NCBI RefSeq assembly: GCF_001188955.3
Contig: NZ_JPRF03000097.1
Location: 124,001-188,000, forward strand
Length of the DNA stretch: 64,000 nucleotides
Direction of reading: 5' to 3'
Origin: Kitasatospora aureofaciens
Lineage (GTDB): Bacteria; Actinomycetota; Actinomycetes; Streptomycetales; Streptomycetaceae
Positions 1-9,229 of this stretch are shown in pieces. How positions within the stretch are numbered: the stretch's first letter is position 1; the number at the start of each line of letters is the position of its first letter. The notes under the pieces are model-generated. The model saw only the letters and a program-made list of their open reading frames with translations. It did no database searches and was not told the DNA's origin. A program made the translations under genes and the position numbers.

Positions 1-778
1 CGACCAGCACCGCGTTGGTCGCCGCCACGATCAGCACCCCGCGGGTGTAGCCGGCGAAGGTGTGCCAGGCCGCCCGCCCGGCCCGGCCCCAGACCGGGCG
101 GGCCCGGGCCGGGAGCTGGTGCTGCGCCCAGGCCCACATCCGGTCGCCGGAGTGCAGGAAGAACACCGAGCAGAACACCGCCAGGGCCAGCCCGGTCGCC
201 ATTTCCACCGCCGTGCTGGCCCCGCTGAGCGCGGTGGTCAGCAGGGCCGAGCGGTGCGCCGAGAGAAAGGCCCCGATCTTGGCCCGCAGGGCCGTGACCG
301 TGCCGGCCCGCAGGTGGAAGGGGGCGTGGGTGAGCCACTGGTCGATCCGGCCGAGGCCCCCGCGCAGCTCGTTGCCGATCCCGTTCCACTCGTCGGCGAC
401 GTTCGTCCCGACCAGCGCCAGGACCCCTCCGACGAGCGCGACCGCGCACACGAAGGCCAGCAGCACGGCGAGCGAGCGGGGCATCACCCGGTCGAGCAGG
501 TCGACCAGCGGGCGCAGCACCGAGGTGATCACCAGCGCCAGGAACACCGCGATCACCGGCACCTGGAGTTCGCCGAGGACGTCGACGGCCAGGTACACGG
601 CCACACCGAGCAGCCCCAGCCGCCAGGCGTAGCCGGCGGCGGTGCGCAGCCCGGCCGGGACGTGTTCCGGGGGTTCCGGGGGTGCTGCCGGACGGGGCCG
701 GCGCAACGCCACCCGGGGCGGACGGCTGCCGAGCGGCCGGGGGCGCCGGGGCGGCCGTCCGGGGCCGTTCACGTCCAC
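1..778 (-). CDS. AI-2E family transporter (PerM-like permease), N-terminal part
   Basis: The reverse strand is open from a GTG at 776-778 to the left edge, giving 259 residues; the C-terminus lies outside the window. After a proline/arginine-rich cytoplasmic start of about 45 residues come hydrophobic segments of the kind LLGVAVYLAVDVLG, VIAVFLALVIT and LAVLLAFVCAVALVGGVLALV. An amphipathic stretch and another membrane segment around TGLALAVFCSVFFL follow. This order (two or three early helices, a long loop, then more helices) fits the AI-2E/PerM family, whose members export small molecules or move ions; the substrate cannot be told. A GGAG about nine bases upstream supports the GTG start, but the frame is open further upstream. 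Very few other families match this pattern. Confidence 0.8.
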   Translation of the reverse strand, partial: MDVNGPGRPPRRPRPLGSRPPRVALRRPRPAAPPEPPEHVPAGLRTAAGYAWRLGLLGVAVYLAVDVLGELQVPVIAVFLALVITSVLRPLVDLLDRVMPRSLAVLLAFVCAVALVGGVLALVGTNVADEWNGIGNELRGGLGRIDQWLTHAPFHLRAGTVTALRAKIGAFLSAHRSALLTTALSGASTAVEMATGLALAVFCSVFFLHSGDRMWAWAQHQLPARARPVWGRAGRAAWHTFAGYTRGVLIVAATNAVLV

Positions 779-904
779 CGGTCGGCTCCGGGGCGTGCAC
801 CGCGCCGGACGGGCAGCACCGGACGCACCGGCCGGGTGGGCCGGTGCGGCCACGGGTCCCGGAGCGGCCTGTTCATGTGCTTTCCTGGGCGGGCCACGGT
901 CGGC

Positions 905-1123
905 TCAGTCCGGCGTCTCGTGCGGCTCCGGCTCGTGGGCCGGTCCCGTCGGTTCGGACTCCCGTCCGCCGTCCTGACCGCGCTGCCCCTCCTCGGGCGC
1001 GAGCGGCGGCCCGTCGTCGGCCGCCCCGGATCCGGGCATCCCGACCGGGACCGGCGGGTCCTTCGGCACCGGGTCCCTGGGCACGGGCTCGTCGTGGCCG
1101 CGGGCCGGGTCCTGGTCGCTCAT
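905..1123 (-). CDS. small proline-rich acidic protein, unknown
   Basis: A 72-residue protein starting MSDQDPARGHDEP. It is almost entirely P, D, E, G and R, with no hydrophobic core, and is probably disordered. The ATG has a GGAGG about nine bases upstream, which is the main support for it being a gene. It lies between the permease and another small gene on the same strand. I recognise no family and propose no function. Confidence 0.5.
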   Translation of the reverse strand: MSDQDPARGHDEPVPRDPVPKDPPVPVGMPGSGAADDGPPLAPEEGQRGQDGGRESEPTGPAHEPEPHETPD

Positions 1124-1183
1124 GGGGCTCGCCTCCTTCGCCTCGGTCCTGCTCCGGGCCGTGTCCCGCCCGCACCGGGCGGG

Positions 1184-1450
1184 CTAGGTGGCCTTGTCGT
1201 GGTGGATGCGCAGCGGGCGGATGTTCCGCACCCCGGGCTCGTCGTCCTCCTGGTAGTGGGTGAGCCGGACACCGATGTGGTGGTTCTGCACCGGCTTCCA
1301 GCCGAGGTACCCGGCGCCGACCGTGCGGACCGGTCCGGCGGAGGCGAGGGCCGGGGCGAAGCCCACCAGTGTGCCGGTGCAGTCCCCCCGGGGGTGGGCG
1401 ATGCGCACGGGGCGGACCGAACGGCCCGCGATCGTGGGCCTGCTGTCCAT
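1184..1450 (-). CDS. small basic protein, unknown
   Basis: An 88-residue protein starting MDSRPTIAGRSVRPVRIAHP. I chose the ATG at 1448-1450 because GGGAGG sits five bases upstream; the frame is open for 20 further codons. The sequence mixes short hydrophobic and charged stretches (GAGYLGWKPVQNHHIGV, VRNIRPLRIHH) and looks like a small folded beta-rich domain. No known motif is visible. It is co-oriented with 905-1123 and the permease and divergent from the STAS gene at 1645. Confidence 0.5.
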   Translation of the reverse strand: MDSRPTIAGRSVRPVRIAHPRGDCTGTLVGFAPALASAGPVRTVGAGYLGWKPVQNHHIGVRLTHYQEDDEPGVRNIRPLRIHHDKAT

Positions 1451-1644
1451 GGAAGCCTCCCTGGTGGAAGTCCTGCCCCCAGCGTCTCTCCGGCTCAGGG
1501 GCTCGTACACCTCGGAGCCTCCGGATCAGACCTCCCGCCTGCCGCGGCCGAACCTCCCAGAGGGCCGTCCGAGCGGTTCGGCGCGCCGCGCGGCATGATG
1601 GTCGGGACGGCACCCCGCCGTTCCTAGCGGACCGGGAGCGCACG

Positions 1645-2094
1645 ATGCCAAGGCCAACCGAGGTCCCCAGCGAGGGCGAGAAGCAGAGCGGGAGTCTGCG
1701 CGTCGTGGTGGACGACCGGGTCTCGGTGCGGGTCGTCACGGTCGCCGGGGAACTGGACCACGACTCGGCGCACGTGCTGCGCGCCGCGCTCGCGCAACCG
1801 CTGCACGACGGCGTCCGGCGGATCGTGGTGGACCTCGCGGAGCTGCGGTTCTGCGACTCCACCGGCCTGAACATCCTGCTGCGCGCCCGCCTCGACGCGG
1901 ACGCGGCCGGTCGGACCCTCGAAGTCTCGCGGCCCCGGCCGATCGTGGCCAGGCTGTTCGAGATCACCGGTACCGACACCCTGCTGCGGGTCCGGCTCGA
2001 CCGCGACGCGGAACCCGGCCCCCCGGCGCCGGAGGCCGCCACCGATGCCTCCCCTCCCGCCTCCCCGCCCGCCGCCTCACCCGAGGCGGAATAG
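1645..2094 (+). CDS. STAS-domain anti-sigma factor antagonist
   Basis: A 149-residue single-domain protein. Residues about 18-120 form a STAS domain, with the beta strand VRVVTVAGELDHDSA and the signature LRFCDSTGLNILL. Ser72 in CDSTGLN is where SpoIIAA/RsbV-type antagonists are phosphorylated by an anti-sigma kinase and dephosphorylated by a PP2C phosphatase. The C-terminal 30 residues are a proline/alanine tail. GGGAG lies six bases before the ATG. A second STAS gene (2366), a SpoIIE-type phosphatase (6839) and an anti-sigma-type ATPase (9823) follow on the same strand, so a partner-switching role is likely. The sigma factor controlled is not in the window. Confidence 0.88.
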   Translation: MPRPTEVPSEGEKQSGSLRVVVDDRVSVRVVTVAGELDHDSAHVLRAALAQPLHDGVRRIVVDLAELRFCDSTGLNILLRARLDADAAGRTLEVSRPRPIVARLFEITGTDTLLRVRLDRDAEPGPPAPEAATDASPPASPPAASPEAE

Positions 2095-2171
2095 GCGGCG
2101 CACCGTGAGCCCGCCGGGGAGTGACGGCTGCACCACGTCCGAGATCCCCGCGCGGATCGGCGAATCCCCGG

Positions 2172-2276
2172 ATGCACGTCTCCCGAGTACTGAGCGCCAC
2201 ACCGGCCCGGCTGCGCGAGCGGCTCGCGGACCGCGACGCCCCGGGGTGGGCCGAGGAGTCGGAGGAGTGCGACTGA
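2172..2276 (+). CDS. possible 34-residue ORF between the STAS genes
   Basis: ATG MHVSRVLSATPARLRERLAD... ending TGA. It encodes an amphipathic, charged peptide. There is no clear ribosome binding site and no known family, and it may be chance. It is listed because the composition (RLRERLAD, WAEESEE) looks more protein-like than the other frames here and it fills part of the 270-base gap between the STAS genes. Confidence 0.2.
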   Translation: MHVSRVLSATPARLRERLADRDAPGWAEESEECD

Positions 2277-2365
2277 ACCGCCCGGCCACTCAGCGTTTCC
2301 CGGCCCCCGCAGTGGACAGTCGCGGTGCGGGGGCCGTCGCGGGAAGGGCATGGAGGAGGAGCACG

Positions 2366-2746
2366 GTGGCGAGTCGCCAGTCGAAGGGACCGGGCGTGGT
2401 GTCCGGCCGCGCCAGTGCACCCGGGGTGTTCACCGCGCAGGCCTCGCCGTGGGCCGAGGGCACCGTGATCGCCCTGTACGGCGAACTCGACCTGGACTCG
2501 GTCGCCGAGCTGAACGAGGTGCTCCGGCCGGCCCTGGCCGAGCCCGCGACCGTCATCGTGATCGACTGTGCCGGGCTGGAGTTCTGCGACTCGACCGGCC
2601 TCAACGCCCTGCTGCGCGCCCAGGCCCGCGCCGTCGACGACGGCAGCCGGATCGAGCTGGCCCGCCCCCGCCCGCTGGTCCTGCGGATGCTCGAACTCAC
2701 CGGTGCCACCGATGCCTTCAGGGTGCGGGACACCGTTCCCGGCTGA
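2366..2746 (+). CDS. STAS-domain anti-sigma factor antagonist
   Basis: A 126-residue protein from a GTG preceded by GGAGGAG seven bases upstream. The STAS fold covers residues about 18-115, with GTVIALYGELDLDSV, VIVIDCAGLEFCDSTGLNAL and a C-terminal LRMLELTGATDAFRV. Ser76 is the predicted phosphorylation site. It parallels the STAS protein at 1645 (same CDSTGLN motif, same ELTG...F ending) but lacks its long tail, so the two are probably paralogues. It sits at the head of the kinase/phosphatase cluster and is probably a substrate of the phosphatase at 6839 or the ATPase at 9823. Confidence 0.88.
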   Translation: MASRQSKGPGVVSGRASAPGVFTAQASPWAEGTVIALYGELDLDSVAELNEVLRPALAEPATVIVIDCAGLEFCDSTGLNALLRAQARAVDDGSRIELARPRPLVLRMLELTGATDAFRVRDTVPG

Positions 2747-2803
2747 CCGCGCCGACGGCAGGGAGGCGTCGCGCGGCCGGGGAAGCGTAGGAAGGACCGG
2801 ACC

Positions 2804-3172
2804 ATGGCCGGGCTGCTGATCGACGGTGACGACCTGGTCGTCCGGCTGGCCTGGTGGGAGCGGATCGTGGCCCGCCGCAGGGAGGTGCGGGTGCCGCTGG
2901 ACACCGTCACGGAGGTCGACGTCCAGCCGGACCGCTGGCGGGCGCTGCGCGGCGTCCGGATCGGCGGACTGGCCGTCCCCGGCGCGCTCTGCCTCGGCGT
3001 GTGGCGGCACAAGGACGGGCGGGACTTCGTCGCCCTGCGCGGGCACCGGGCCGTGCTGTGCGTGGGACTGCGCCCGCCCGCGCCGTTCGCCGGGCTCGCC
3101 GTGGAGACGGACGACCCGCTGCGGACCGCGGCCGAGCTGCGCACCGTCCGTGGACGCGCCGGCCCCGCCTGA
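2804..3172 (+). CDS. PH-like domain protein, unknown role
   Basis: A 122-residue protein, MAGLLIDGDDLVVRLAWWE. It alternates short beta strands (LVVRLAWWERIVARR, VRVPLDTVTEVDVQ, GGLAVPGALCLGVWRH, DFVALRGHRAVLCVGL) and ends in a short helix. This is the pattern of bacterial PH-like (YdbT/PH_6 type) domains with the W/E-rich first strands. There is no signal peptide or membrane segment. It lies 57 bases after the second STAS gene and 130 before the hybrid kinase, so it may share their transcript. The fold assignment is inferred from pattern only. Confidence 0.65.
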   Translation: MAGLLIDGDDLVVRLAWWERIVARRREVRVPLDTVTEVDVQPDRWRALRGVRIGGLAVPGALCLGVWRHKDGRDFVALRGHRAVLCVGLRPPAPFAGLAVETDDPLRTAAELRTVRGRAGPA

Positions 3173-3302
3173 ACGGGCAGCCGGGATGGCCGGGGCTGCC
3201 GCCCCGGGGCATCCGGTGGCACAGTGGGAGCAGGGCGGTGGCCCGCCGCCCCGCGCCTGGACGCCCAGCGGCGCCCGGCCGTGCGATCCGGACGGTGGAC
3301 GG

Positions 3303-6300
3303 ATGGACGAGCACCCTGAGAACGGGCTTGCCGAACAGCCGCTGCGGCAGCTGCTCGTCGGGCTGACGGCCGTCCGCGACGGCGACTTCCGCACCCGGCT
3401 GGACCCGGACCGGCCCGGGGAGCTGGGGGAGATCGCCACGGTGTTCAACGGGATGTCCGAGCAGCTGTCCCGGGTGACCTCGGAGGTCACCAGGGTCGCC
3501 CGCGAGGTCGGTACGGAGGGCCGGCTCGGTGGGCAGGCCCAGGTGCCGGACGCGACCGGGACGTGGCTGGACCTCACCGAGTCGGTCAACGCGATGGCGG
3601 GCAACCTGACCGGCCAGGTCCGGGGGATCGCGCGGGTGGCCACCGCGGTGGCCGAAGGCGACCTCACCCAGAAGATCCGGGTGGACGCGCGCGGCGAGAT
3701 CCTGGACCTCAAGGAGACCCTCAACACGATGGTCGACCAGCTGTCGGCCTTCGCCGACGAGGTCACCCGGGTGGCCGGGGAGGTCGGTACGGCCGGGAAC
3801 CTGGGCGGGCAGGCGACCGTACGGGGCGTCTCCGGCACCTGGAAGGACCTCACCGACAACGTCAACGTGATGGCCTCCAACCTCACCGGCCAGGTCCGTT
3901 CGATGTCCGAGGTGGCGACGGCCGTCGCGCGCGGCGACCTCTCCAAGAAGATCACCGTGGAGGCCAAGGGCGAGGTCGCGGCGCTCGCGGCCGCGATCAA
4001 CACCATGGTGGACACCCTCTCGGTATTCGCCGACGAGGTGACCAGGGTCGCCCGCGAGGTCGGCACCGAGGGCATCCTGGGCGGCCAGGCCCGGGTGCCG
4101 AACGTCGCCGGGACGTGGAAGGACCTCACCGACAGCGTCAACTTCATGGCGCACAACCTGACCAGCCAAGTCCGCAACATCGCCCAGGTGACCACCGCCG
4201 TCGCGGAGGGCGACCTCACCCGCAAGATCGACGTCGACGCGCGCGGGGAGATCCTGGAGCTGAAGACCACCGTCAACACCATGGTCGAGCAGCTGAGTTC
4301 CTTCGCCGCCGAGGTGACCAGGGTGGCCCGCGAGGTCGGCACCGAGGGCCGGCTCGGCGGCCAGGCCGAGGTCGAAGGGGTGTCCGGCACCTGGAAGCGG
4401 CTGACCGAGAACGTCAACGAGCTGGCCGGCAACCTGACCCGGCAGGTCCGGGCGATCGCCGAGGTCACCAGCGCCGTCGCGGCCGGCGACCTCACCCGCT
4501 CGATCAGCGTGGACGCCTCCGGCGAGGTCGCCGACCTCAAGGACAACATCAACGCCATGGTCGAGTCGCTGCGCGAGACCGTCCTGGCCAACCAGGAACA
4601 GGACTGGCTGAAGACCAACCTCGCCCGCTTCTCCGCCGCCATCCAGGGCCGCCGGGACATCCAGGCCGTCGCCGACATGATCACCGACGAGCTGACACCG
4701 CTGGTCGGCGCCCAGTACGGCGCCTTCTTCCTGGCCGAGGAGACCGACGGCGGCACCGAACTGGTCCGGATCAGCGCCTACGGCCGGGCGGCGGAGGAAC
4801 TCCCCGACCAGCGCCTCAAGCTGGGGGAGTCCCTGGTCGGCCAGGCGGCGCGCAGCCGGCGGATCATCGCGGTCGACGAACTCCCGCCCGGCTACGCCGT
4901 CATCGCCTCCGGCGCCGGGGCCAGCGACGCCCGCTCGCTCGTCCTGCTGCCCATCGCGCTGGAGGAATGGTTGCTCGGCGTCCTGGAGTTCGCCTCCGTA
5001 CGCCCCTTCACCGAGGTGCACCGCGACTTCCTGGCCCAGTTCGCCGAGGCCTGCGGCGTCAACATCGGCACCCTGCTGGCCAACGCGCGCACCGACGAAC
5101 TGCTCGGCGAGTCCCAGCGGCTCACCGCCGAACTGCAGGCCAGATCCGAGGAGTTGCAGTCAGGACAGGAGGAACTCCGGCGGTCCAACGCCGAGCTGGA
5201 GGAGCAGGCCGCGCTGCTCGCCGACCGCAACCGCGACATCGAGGCGAAGAACCTGGAGATCGAGCAGGCCCGCCAGGAACTGGAGGAGCGCGCCCGGCAG
5301 TTGAGCCTCACCTCGATGTACAAGTCCGAGTTCCTGGCCAATATGAGCCACGAGCTGCGCACCCCGCTGAACAGCCTGCTGATCCTCGCCCAGCTGCTCG
5401 CCCAGAACGCCACCGGCAACCTCACCGCCAAGCAGGTCGAGTACGCCGGCGTCATCCACTCCGCCGGCGCCGACCTGCTCCAGCTCATCAACGACATCCT
5501 CGACCTCTCCAAGGTCGAGGCCGGCAAGATGGAGCTGACCCCGGAACCCTTCACGGTGCGCGAGCTGCTGGAGTACGTCGAGTCCAGCTTCCAGCCCCTC
5601 GCCGACCAGAAGGGCCTCAGCTTCGCCGTCGCCGTCGACCGGTCCGTCCCGGACGAACTCGTCACCGACCAGGCACGGTTGCGCCAGGTCCTGCGCAACC
5701 TCCTCTCCAACGCGATCAAGTTCACCGACAACGGCCGGGTGGAACTGCGGATCCAGTGCGTCGAGGGCCCGGATCTGCCGCTCGAACTCGGCCGGGTGGG
5801 GGCGGCGGTGGCCTTCCACGTGGAGGACACCGGCATCGGCATCGAATCGGACCAGCTGGACACCATCTTCGGCGCCTTCCAGCAGGCCGACGGCACCACC
5901 AGCCGCCGCTACGGGGGCACCGGTCTCGGCCTGTCGATCAGCCGGGAACTCGCCCGGCTGCTCGGCGGCACCCTCACCGTCACCTCCATCGCGGGGCAGG
6001 GCAGCCGCTTCACCTTCTACCTGCCCGTCGCCTCGTCCGAGCGGCGCGACACCGGGGCGGAGACCGAGCCCGGGGTGCTGGTGGTCGAACCGGAGCCGCC
6101 CGGCCTGCTCACCCTGCTCACCCGCGCCGCCGTCGAGTCCCTGGGCGCCGCCGACCCGGCGGTGCGGATCGACAGCGCGCAGGACGAACCGGGCCTGCGG
6201 GCGGCCCTCGCCACCGGGTCGCACCGCTTCGTGGTGCTCGACCTCGCCCACTCCGGCCAACTCGCGCCCGCCCTGCTCGACGCGCTCGGCGACGGCGCCG

Positions 6301-6842
6301 CCGTCCTCGGCTACCAGGGCGACGGAGCGACCGCCCCGGCCGCGGTGGGCGGAGTGGAACTCATCCACGGCCTGGACGACCTGCGCGAACGCCTGATCCA
6401 GCGGCTCGGCGGCCGCCACCCGGCCGACCCCGGCCCGGACCCCGCCGCGGCCGCCGACGAGCGGCTCGCCGGGCGGACCGTCCTGATCGTCGACGACGAC
6501 GTGCGCAACGTCTTCGCCCTGGCCTCCGTCCTGGAGGAGAGCGGACTGACCGTCCTGCACGCCACCGACGGCCGGACCGGGCTCGACCTGCTGCGCGACC
6601 ACCCCGAGACCGACCTCGTGCTGATGGACGTCATGATGCCCGGCCTCGACGGCTACGCCGCGATCGCCGCCATCCGCGCCGACGAGCGCTTCGCCCGGCT
6701 GCCGGTCATCGCCGTCAGCGCGAAGGCCATGCCCGGCGACAAGGACAAGAGCCTCGACGCGGGCGCCGACGACCACGTCACCAAGCCCGTCGACACCACC
6801 CGGCTGATCGACCGGATGCACCGCTGGCTGGACGCGCCATGA
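3303..6842 (+). CDS. soluble hybrid histidine kinase: 5 HAMP, GAF, HisKA, HATPase, receiver
   Basis: An 1179-residue cytoplasmic kinase with no membrane segment. Five HAMP units run from the start to about residue 425. The last four repeat with a 92-residue period (TDNVNxMA...GDLT.KI.VDA.GE...NTMV, then EVTRVAREVGTEG..GGQA). A GAF domain follows (about 430-595), then a glutamine/glutamate coiled coil (600-675) and a HisKA box FLANMSHELRTPLN with His683. The HATPase domain has the N box LRNLLSNAIKFTDNG and G boxes DTGIGI and GGTGLGLSIS. A degenerate receiver (about 925-1045, no acidic pocket) precedes a canonical receiver with DDD at its start and phosphoacceptor Asp1109. The stop overlaps the next gene's ATG. 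HAMP-array hybrid kinases of this type act in osmotic and stress sensing. Confidence 0.93.
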   Translation: MDEHPENGLAEQPLRQLLVGLTAVRDGDFRTRLDPDRPGELGEIATVFNGMSEQLSRVTSEVTRVAREVGTEGRLGGQAQVPDATGTWLDLTESVNAMAGNLTGQVRGIARVATAVAEGDLTQKIRVDARGEILDLKETLNTMVDQLSAFADEVTRVAGEVGTAGNLGGQATVRGVSGTWKDLTDNVNVMASNLTGQVRSMSEVATAVARGDLSKKITVEAKGEVAALAAAINTMVDTLSVFADEVTRVAREVGTEGILGGQARVPNVAGTWKDLTDSVNFMAHNLTSQVRNIAQVTTAVAEGDLTRKIDVDARGEILELKTTVNTMVEQLSSFAAEVTRVAREVGTEGRLGGQAEVEGVSGTWKRLTENVNELAGNLTRQVRAIAEVTSAVAAGDLTRSISVDASGEVADLKDNINAMVESLRETVLANQEQDWLKTNLARFSAAIQGRRDIQAVADMITDELTPLVGAQYGAFFLAEETDGGTELVRISAYGRAAEELPDQRLKLGESLVGQAARSRRIIAVDELPPGYAVIASGAGASDARSLVLLPIALEEWLLGVLEFASVRPFTEVHRDFLAQFAEACGVNIGTLLANARTDELLGESQRLTAELQARSEELQSGQEELRRSNAELEEQAALLADRNRDIEAKNLEIEQARQELEERARQLSLTSMYKSEFLANMSHELRTPLNSLLILAQLLAQNATGNLTAKQVEYAGVIHSAGADLLQLINDILDLSKVEAGKMELTPEPFTVRELLEYVESSFQPLADQKGLSFAVAVDRSVPDELVTDQARLRQVLRNLLSNAIKFTDNGRVELRIQCVEGPDLPLELGRVGAAVAFHVEDTGIGIESDQLDTIFGAFQQADGTTSRRYGGTGLGLSISRELARLLGGTLTVTSIAGQGSRFTFYLPVASSERRDTGAETEPGVLVVEPEPPGLLTLLTRAAVESLGAADPAVRIDSAQDEPGLRAALATGSHRFVVLDLAHSGQLAPALLDALGDGAAVLGYQGDGATAPAAVGGVELIHGLDDLRERLIQRLGGRHPADPGPDPAAAADERLAGRTVLIVDDDVRNVFALASVLEESGLTVLHATDGRTGLDLLRDHPETDLVLMDVMMPGLDGYAAIAAIRADERFARLPVIAVSAKAMPGDKDKSLDAGADDHVTKPVDTTRLIDRMHRWLDAP

Positions 6843-9229
6843 CCGCCCGGCCCGAGCGAGACGACAGCACGGCCCGGGCCCTCGCCGGGACCGTCCGCCG
6901 ACTGCAGGACGCGGCCGCCCGGCTGCGGGCCGAGGCCCGGACCCGCAGCGTCGTCGACCTGGCCACCGGCATCCTGTCCGAGCGCCTCGGGGTCCTGCCC
7001 GCGGAGGCGGCCGCCCGCCTGGTCCGGCTGGCCCGCGAGTCGGGTGTCACGGTCGTGGCGCTGGCCGCGGACATCGTGGGGCTGCCGACGGCCGCAGCCG
7101 GAGCGGCTGGGGAGCCGGCGGCGGAGGGGCAGCCGGCGGCGGAGGGGGAGGACGCCTCGGCGGGCGAGACCGACGGGCGGCAGGGGTCCGAGGTGGCGGA
7201 GGGGCGGTCCGGAGGAGCACCGGGAGAACCCGCCGCGGGGCCCGCTGCCCGGCTCGCGACCCTCGCGCCGCCCGTCGCCCCCGCCCTCGCCGCCGAGCCC
7301 GACCTGCAGCGGGCCGCCGGGGCCGTCCTGGAACAGCTGGCGACCTCGCTCGGCGCCCGCGCCCTGGCCGTCTGGCAGCGCCTGCCGGGCGGTGGGCTCT
7401 GCCTCGCCGCGCACAGCGGACTCGCCGAGGCCGAGGCCGAGGCCTGGAGCCGGGTCCCGCCCGGTGTCGCCACCCCGGCCCAGCAGGTGGTCGGCGGTGC
7501 GGCGGAGCTGTGGCCCGGCGATCCGGCGGCCGCCGGTCCGTCCATCGGACCCGGGTCCGCCCGGGCCGTCCTGCCGCTGGTGGAGGCGGGCCGACGCCGG
7601 GGCGCGCTGGAGGTGCTCTGGCCCGTGCCCGGCCCGTCCCTCACACCGTCCCAGTGCCGGCAGCTGTGGGCCCTCGCCGAGCTCTGCACGACCCTGCTCG
7701 GCCCGGTCGGCCAACCGCCGACGCCCGAGGACGCGGACGTCCTTCTGGAGGGCCTGCTCGCCCCCGCGCTGCTGCTGGAGCCCCAGCTCAGGGACGATCA
7801 ACTCGTCGACTTCGCCATCCGGCGGGTCAACGCGCAGTTCCGCGACCCGCTGGGCCGCCCCCGCGACGCGCTGGAGGGCGTGTCCTTTCTGGAGGCCTAC
7901 CCCGCCGCCGGCGCGAGCGGACTCTTCGAACGCCTGCTCAGGGTGCACCGGACCGGCGTCCCGCTGACCGGCGAACTGCTCCAGCTGGTGCTCCAGGACG
8001 GCCCGTCGGTGCCCGCCACCGTACGGCTCGCGGTCGCCCCGCTCGGCGGGCGGCTGCTGGTCGGATGGGAGGCGGCGAACGGGTCGTCCGGCGAGGACGA
8101 ACAGGCGGCGCTGCTGAGCCAGGCCCAGCGACTGGCCCGAGTCGCCGGGTTCGAGGAGGACGCCGACCACCGCCGGATCCGCTGGAGCGACGGCCTGCGG
8201 CAGCTCTTCGGCCTGCCCGCCGGAGCGCCGCCCGTCCCGCTGACCGACCTCGCCCGGCACGTCCACCCGGACGACGAAGCCGCCGTGCGCCGCCTGGTCG
8301 ACACCGTCCGGCACCGGCGGCGCGCCTCTTCCGCGGTGTTCCGGCTGGCCCGCCCGGGCGGTGGCTACCACTACACCCGGGTCATCGCCGAACCCGTCCT
8401 CGACGCCGAGGGCCGGCTCGTCGCGGTGCGCGGCGCCTACCACGACGTCTCCGCCCAGCACCGCACCGAGGTCGCCCTCGGCGCCACCCGTGCGCGGCTG
8501 GCCGACAGCGAGCAGGAGTCCGCCGAACGCGCCCAGCTCGCCCTGCGGCTCCAGCAGGCCATCCTGCCCGCCGAGCCACCGCGCGACGTGACCGGCCTGC
8601 GGGCGGCCGTGCGCTACCGCCCCGCCGCCAAGCGCGACCGGGTCGGCGGCGACTGGTACGACGTGCTGCCGCTGCCCGACAAGCGCGTCCTGCTCGCCGT
8701 CGGCGACGTTGCGGGGCACGGCGTCGGCGCCGCCACCGGAATGGTCGCGCTGCGCCACGCGCTGCGCGGCCTGGCGGTCACCGGGGCGGGGCCGGCCCGG
8801 CTGCTGGAGTGGGCCAACACCGTGGCGCTGCGGGAACCCGGGCAGGTCACCGCCACCGCCGTGTGCGTGCTGCTCGACCCGGCCGGCGGTGAACTGCGCT
8901 GGGCGCGGGCCGGCCACCTGCCGCCCATCCGGCTGGGCAGCGACGGCGCGCACGTGCTGCCGCTGCCGCACGGCGTGCTGCTCGGGGCCCTGGAGGAGGT
9001 TCGGTACGAGGAGTACCGCGCGCAGCTGTCCACCGGCGACGTCCTGCTGCTCTACACCGACGGCCTGGTCGAGCGGCGGGACCGTCCGGTGGAGGACTCC
9101 GTCGACCAGCTGATCCGCACGGCCGGGGCGCCGGGCCCGGACCTGGAGCTCTACCTGGACCGGCTGCTCGACCTCAGCCCCGCCGACACCGAGGACGACA
9201 CCTGTCTGATCGCCGTCCGGGTCGAGTAG
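6839..9229 (+). CDS. ANTAR-GAF-PAS-PP2C (SpoIIE-type) phosphatase
   Basis: A 796-residue protein whose ATG overlaps the kinase stop (ATGA), so the two are probably translationally coupled. Residues about 32-80 form an ANTAR-like RNA-binding module (RSVVDLATGILSERLGV...AAARLVRLA). A G/E/A-rich linker follows (85-135), then a GAF domain (140-300), a PAS region (325-540, ending with the PAC-like YTRVIAEPVLDAEGRL...YHDVS) and a short coiled coil. The C-terminal SpoIIE domain (570-796) has metal-binding GGDWYDV, GDVAGHG and DGLVERR, then EDDTCL. The likely role is dephosphorylating the STAS antagonists at 1645 and 2366 under control of the adjacent hybrid kinase. ANTAR and SpoIIE on one chain link RNA-level and sigma-level control. 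Confidence 0.92.
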   Translation: MTARPERDDSTARALAGTVRRLQDAAARLRAEARTRSVVDLATGILSERLGVLPAEAAARLVRLARESGVTVVALAADIVGLPTAAAGAAGEPAAEGQPAAEGEDASAGETDGRQGSEVAEGRSGGAPGEPAAGPAARLATLAPPVAPALAAEPDLQRAAGAVLEQLATSLGARALAVWQRLPGGGLCLAAHSGLAEAEAEAWSRVPPGVATPAQQVVGGAAELWPGDPAAAGPSIGPGSARAVLPLVEAGRRRGALEVLWPVPGPSLTPSQCRQLWALAELCTTLLGPVGQPPTPEDADVLLEGLLAPALLLEPQLRDDQLVDFAIRRVNAQFRDPLGRPRDALEGVSFLEAYPAAGASGLFERLLRVHRTGVPLTGELLQLVLQDGPSVPATVRLAVAPLGGRLLVGWEAANGSSGEDEQAALLSQAQRLARVAGFEEDADHRRIRWSDGLRQLFGLPAGAPPVPLTDLARHVHPDDEAAVRRLVDTVRHRRRASSAVFRLARPGGGYHYTRVIAEPVLDAEGRLVAVRGAYHDVSAQHRTEVALGATRARLADSEQESAERAQLALRLQQAILPAEPPRDVTGLRAAVRYRPAAKRDRVGGDWYDVLPLPDKRVLLAVGDVAGHGVGAATGMVALRHALRGLAVTGAGPARLLEWANTVALREPGQVTATAVCVLLDPAGGELRWARAGHLPPIRLGSDGAHVLPLPHGVLLGALEEVRYEEYRAQLSTGDVLLLYTDGLVERRDRPVEDSVDQLIRTAGAPGPDLELYLDRLLDLSPADTEDDTCLIAVRVE

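Noticed and set aside
2826..3302. N-terminal extension of the hybrid kinase to 2826
   Set aside because: Text before 3303 is the PH-like gene in a wrong frame; the HAMP-type start at 3303 is natural.
3570..4560. DNA-level tandem repeat or gene duplication artefact in the hybrid kinase
   Set aside because: The 276-base period is explained by HAMP units whose codons have diverged; it is a protein repeat in an intact gene.
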